From: Brasenia schreberi
Taxonomy: Eukaryota; Streptophyta; Magnoliopsida; Nymphaeales; Cabombaceae
NCBI GenBank assembly: GCA_036023115.1
Contig: JAYKKT010000089.1
Span: 17,974,501 to 18,038,500 of the forward strand
Length of the DNA: 64,000 nucleotides
Direction: 5' to 3'
Position 1 is the first letter of the stretch. Each line of letters opens with the position of its first letter. Shown piece after piece: positions 59,192 through 64,000 of the stretch. The translations under genes were made by a program, and so were the position numbers. The notes below the pieces were generated by a model that saw only the letters and a program-made list of their open reading frames with translations, had not been told where the DNA came from and searched no databases.

Positions 59192-61068
59192 ATGATGGAA
59201 GATCCCTTTCATAAAAATACAAAAACATTTGAAAAATTTAAAATAAAAAAAATACCAAATTCGCAAAAACCAAAAACATTGGAAAATCAAAAACCCGAAA
59301 ATAGGTAGTTTGCATAGTTCCTAAAGTTCTTGTTTTGCAAAAACCCAAAAAAATTGAAAATATATAAAATACCAAAAAGATTTTGTACATAGCTGCTCCT
59401 CGTAGGACTTTGGAAAAAGAAAAGGATTTCAAAAGGAACGTCGTCTGCATAGCCAGACCAAAAATTTCAAAATCAATTGAAAATCCAAGTACAAAACCAG
59501 GTCTTTTGAAAACTCACGCATCAAATTCCCTCGGGTCTGTAACCCTCGAGAATGATCGAAGCCCAGAAGTGGATCCCCTTGAGGAAGATCCCACTTCTGA
59601 GCTCCCAAAATTTCATAAAATTCTCGATTTTGAAAGACCTTCCAATTCATTAGGAGGAGATTTCATAGAGGTGAACCTTGGGAGTGATTCCAATCCCAAA
59701 CTCATCAAGATAGGCGCATGTTTGCATGAACATGAAAGATCAGCATTCATTGCATTTCTACGAACCTATTTAGATGTGTTTGCATGGACTTATGAAGACA
59801 TGCTGGGCATAGACTCCAGCATTGTTGAACATCGTCTTCCCTTAGATGCGGATGTAAAACCCATAAAGCAGAAGCTTAGGAAAATACATCCGAATGTATA
59901 CACGCAAGTCAAACAAGGTTTAGAAGATCTGCTAAAAGCCGGATTTATAAAACCCATTGCGTATTCTGATTGGTTGTCAACCATCGTTGTAGTTCGAAAA
60001 ACCAATGGGAAAATTCGAATATGCATCAATTTCAGAAACCTGAACAAAGCCACTCCAAAGGATAATTATCCTTTACCAAACATAGATTTGATAGTCGATA
60101 GTACAACAAATCATGAAATGTTTTCGTTTAAGGATGGCTATTCAGGCTATAATCAAATTAAATTAAGTCCACGAGATCAGGGTAAGACCGCGTTCACAAC
60201 CCCGTGGGGCACGTACTGCTATACAGTCATGCCCTTTGGTTTAAAAAATGCCGGCGCAACATACCAGAGAGCCATGACCACGATCTTCCATGATCAGATT
60301 CATGAGCTCGTAGAACTGTATGTAGATGATCTCTTGGCAAAATCCAAAACCTGATGCACTCATATCGAATGTTTGCAAAAGATTTTCGAAAGGCTTAGGC
60401 TTTACAAAGTAAAGCTAAACCCTCAAAAATGTGTATTTGGGGTAGAATCCGGGAAGCTTCTGGGCTTTATGGTAAGCCAAAGGGGTATAGAAGTCAACCC
60501 CTCTAAGTGTCGAGCCATCATAGACATGGCTCCACCCTCCAATCTCACACAAATTCGTAGCCTTCAGGGTCGATTAAAGTCCGTTCGCCGATTTATATCA
60601 AATCTGGCGACTAGATGCGAACCCTTCAACAAACTGTTGAGGAAGGGCACGAAATTTTTATGGGATGACGACTGCCAGAAGTCCTTCGAGAGACTAAAGG
60701 CATACCTGGTTAATCCCCCCGTTTTGAATCCTCCAAAACAAGGAAAACCGCTTTTACTTTACATTTCCATGCATGCGAATGCTTTGGGAGCCCTATTGGC
60801 TCAATACGAGGATGACACCTATAAGGAGTATGCCATCTACTACATTTCGAAAACTCTCTTGGCTTACGAAAGGAATTATCAAGCCATGGAGAAGACGTGC
60901 TTCGCCCTAGTTTGGGCGTGCCAGAAATTCATACACTATTTCCTAGATCATGAGATCTGGATAGTGTCCAAGCTTGATCCAATCAAGCACTTGTTCGAAA
61001 AACCCATTCTCACTGGTAGATTGGGCAAATGGCAACTCCTTCTAATGGAGTATGACCTAAAATATCAT
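59192..61068 (+). pseudogene. pol fragment of element E: RT and first RNase H
   Basis: Linker from ATG 59192 broken by a stop at 59306-59308 and a frameshift before 59383; from there the frame is open except for TGA at 60352-60354. RT spans about 59860-60560 with YVDDLL near 60319-60336; the degenerate first RNase H follows. T4 interrupts the gene at 61068 within the region after the first RNase H (MEYDLKYH). The second RNase H and integrase are not in the window. Confidence 0.88.
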
Positions 61069-64000
61069 TGTGGATGAGCGAAAATCCCCGCCTCTCACCT
61101 TTTAAGGGCTTGGAGCGGATCCTCTCGTGTGTCTAAGGCCTATGTATGCAAACAGGGCGTGCCAGCTAGCTTACCTAAGCTAGCGAAGATATTTTTAACA
61201 CTAACTTCTAAACGTAGCGACTGTGAGCAAGTAAGCTCTTGTCGTCGCAGACCTTCTTGCACCGATGCGCAAGGGTCAGTCTGTACGCTTTGCAAAAATC
61301 GAGTTTTGGAGAGAAAGTCTACGAAGCGGTTCGAGGTGTCTATTTCGGGTCTTTAAAATGTGATGGCATGTTTTAGATCACGTGGATTTGCACGTGCCTA
61401 AGTCTTTTCTTTTATCCCTTTTCGGGCCACCTAGTTTGTGTGTTATGAACACTCCACTACATGGGCGAATTCGAGCGGGGCTTGCTTTGATGCAAATATG
61501 CGTCCTACCTCGTGGTATGGCGTAGATGCAATGCAAACTCACGCTACTCCAAAGGGAAAACCCGAAATGTAAAGACAATACTGAAGGGAAATAACCGAAG
61601 GGAAATAACCGAAGGGAAATGACTTAAAATATAAACGCCGAAGGGAGATATGTATATAGAATATGTATATGAGCCCTTACTTGGGTCTTTCAAATAAGAG
61701 CGAAGGCTCAATGTGGGTGCGTGCTTGAATTGAAAAGACTTACACACACGACATGAAATTAAACCCAAATATAAATTGCAATATGGCCTTAACTAAGGTC
61801 TTGGGAGTAAGAGCGAAGCCTCAATGTGTGTGAGTGCTTGAATTGAAGTACTACACACACGACATAAATGAAACCCAAATATAACTGCAATAAGGCCTTT
61901 ACTAAGGTCTTTGGGAATAAGAGCGAAGGCTCAATGTGTGTGAGAGTGCTTGAATTGAAAGACTTACACACAAGACATGAAATGAAACCCAAATAGTATA
62001 GGTCGGCCCTTACTTGGGTCTTTCAAATAAGAGCGAAAGCTCAATGTGTGTGAGAGTGCTTGAATTGAAAGACTTACTCACACGACATGAAATGAAACCC
62101 AAATAGTATAGGTCGGCCCTTACTTGGGTCTTTCAAATAAGAGCGAAAGCTCAATGTGTGTGAGTGCTTGAATTGAAAGACAACGCACCCAACTTAAGCA
62201 AAACCCTTCGAAAATGAAAGTATATGTATATACTTATATATTATGGGCTGATTAGGCCCGTGTGTGTTCAAAATCGTGCACAACTAAGAGAGTGCACGTG
62301 TGTGGGTGTGCCAAGCCACGTTATTACAAGCGGGGGGAGACTATGCTCCGTTATTACAACCCCGTATCAAATTGAATCTCAAGCTAGTATACAACTAAAG
62401 ACCGAGTTTAGGCACTTACGAGTAGCTGGTCCGTAGAGGCCTTGCTTGAACGTGGGCTTGGCCTTCGCCTTGGGCTGCAAACGGGAGCTCCGCGAGGGTG
62501 AATGACAAAGGGTGTTGGCCGGCTGCAAATGGGGCGCGGGATAGGCGCCTTGAAGATGGCCGGTTGCAAGTGGGTGTCGCCTTGATGTGGGGAATTAAAG
62601 GGGCTGGGCCAAGTGAGTGTGTAGGGTCACTAGAAGAGTATAGAGTGTTAGGGAGTATGGACCTAAGGGGAGCTTAAGGGAAGGTCGAGTGGGACACCTA
62701 GGGGAAAAGAGATGGTTGGCCGGGTGTAGTTAGGGTAGTTAGGTAGTGGCCGGTGGTTTAGGTTGTGATAGGTTCGGCTGAGTGAGAATGGTGGCAGCAA
62801 AGGGGAATGGCTGGTGGTAGGGTGTTGTGGTAGGGTTTTGGTGGCTGAGAGTGGAGAGGGAGTAGAGAAGGAGCTAGGTAGAGTGTGGGGTACTTACCGA
62901 ATGGAGAGAAGGTGGTGCTCGGCTGGAAGGAAGATGGGCAGGTAGTGAGGCTCGGCCGGGAGGTGGTGGAGATGGCGGTGCAAGTGGTGGTGGGATGGAG
63001 GGATGGTGGTGGTGCAGGCGGAGCAGGTGGAGCAGGTGGCTGGGTTCGGCTGGGCTGGGAAGAGTGGTCCCGGCTGGGCTTGGGGAAGGCGACTGGATAG
63101 GATGACCCGGCTGGGATGGGTGAGGCGGTTACATCATGGAACCCGCCCCCAAGGGGGGGGGTTTATATAGGGATGGGTAGGTCGGTTAGGGCTAGGTTTG
63201 GGGTTGTGGTTAGGTGGTTTAGGTAGGTGGTATGATGATAAGGTGGGCTGGAAAGGGTAGGGCCAGATATTTTAAATACTAGTGGTTTGGGTAGATTTTG
63301 GGCTAGGAGTGGTTTAGGGGTTTAGGGCTTGGTTAGGTGGTTGGGTTTTAGGGTGAGGTTTAGTGAGCTAGGTTAGGTGATTAGGCTAGGTTTAGGCTAG
63401 GTTTAGGGAAATTAACCTAGGTTTAGGGAAGGATTAGGGAAGTGGGTTAGGTGATTAGGTTGGGATTAGGCCGGGATTAGGGAAGTGGTTAGGTGATTAG
63501 GCTCAGATTAGGGGTGGATTAGGGTGGTAGGCTAGGATTAGGTATTTTGGGTTAGGTTTAGGTGAAGGAGCTCCCTTTGCATGGCCCATAGACCTTAACC
63601 ACCTCATGTTGGTGCAGCCTTGGGTTAGGTTTTGGCTAATTACAAGCTTAAACCCACTCAATTAGGCTAACCCACATGATTAACCCCAAACTTGACACAC
63701 AAGTCAAGCTTAATTACAACCACACTTGATCTTATCCATCCCCACTCTCTCTCATTCCCATAATCCCACGTGAATTTCAAGTGGGCCCCACCTCCATTTA
63801 TGAGAAGGTGATGTGGGCCATGGATATGGATATTGGATTGGATTTTTGAATCCAAATCCAAATCCAAGTCCATACATGGGTTTGGATTGGGATCTGGATA
63901 TATATGATCCAGATCCAATCCAAACTAAACTCTAACTCCTTCGAGCTGGGTTCGAAACGGACGATTTGTGCGGGGTCTGACAGCATCAGTACTCCGTCTG
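61069..64000 (-). mobile_element. Partial LTR T4 at window end (minus orientation)
   Basis: Minus-oriented LTR inserted in element E pol. Its 3' tip reads TGTGGATGAGCG where others read TGTAGACGCGCG. It has the 14-bp repeats (about 61580-61625), 110-bp array (about 61670-62180), donor-like site near 62895, TATA box at 63162-63169 beside a G tract, telomere-like block (63170-63560) and the start of the GGAT-rich stretch. It runs past the window end, so solo or flanking status cannot be judged. Confidence 0.88.

Overview
This is plant nuclear DNA made essentially of one thing: a single family of Ty3/Gypsy LTR retrotransposons of the Tat type, inserted repeatedly into itself. I see no host gene, tRNA, rRNA or CRISPR array. 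The Tat assignment rests on gene order (gag, retropepsin, RT, a degenerate first RNase H, a second archaeal-type RNase H with intact catalytic residues, then a D,D35E integrase with a GPY-type C-terminus), the gag knuckle form and very long LTRs (about 3.3-3.5 kb). Such nests suggest a flowering plant with a large, repeat-rich genome; I cannot name the species. LTRs begin TGTAAACACC and end GCGTCTACA, and insertions carry 5-bp target duplications (TSDs).

Names used. Elements: A (+, about 5056-18927), B (-, 18928-53179 with nests inside), C (-, 32447-50916, the only copy with both LTRs), D (-, only its 3' end, 53180-54510), E (+, 54511-61068). Solo LTRs: S1 (488-3765), S2 (22220-25444), S3 (31276-32446 plus 50922-53137), S4 (40606-44071). 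Partial LTRs: T1 (1-487 and 3766-5055), T2 (13250-15901), T3 (15902-18927, probably the 3' LTR of A), T4 (61069 to the window end).

Layout. Window start to 5055 is a minus-strand LTR (T1) carrying solo LTR S1. At 5055 it meets the 5' LTR of element A head to head, forming a large inverted repeat. A runs through gag, protease, RT and RNase H to 13249, where T2 interrupts it; T2 is fused at 15901 to T3. T3 ends inside the pol of element B. B continues leftward-reading through pol and gag-pro (split by S2) to its 5' LTR, which carries S3, which carries element C, whose pol carries S4. After the right tip of B lie fragments of D, then element E, which T4 interrupts.

The deepest chain is D > B > S3 > C > S4, five insertion levels of one family. 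C is youngest among the coding copies: gag-pro is open over 956 codons, and pol is broken only by one frameshift, one stop codon and S4. A, B and E are decayed. B and E share two identical stop codons, which suggests they descend from an already defective source.

Each complete LTR is modular: TATA box followed by a C tract, C-rich leader ending in a strong splice donor, a telomere-like CCTAA-rich block upstream of the TATA box, a 110-bp tandem array and a 14-bp minisatellite. Splice-acceptor-like sites sit just before the gag ATG and just before the pol ATG in several copies. Together with the lack of gag/pol frame overlap, this makes spliced gag and pol messages the most interesting testable idea here.
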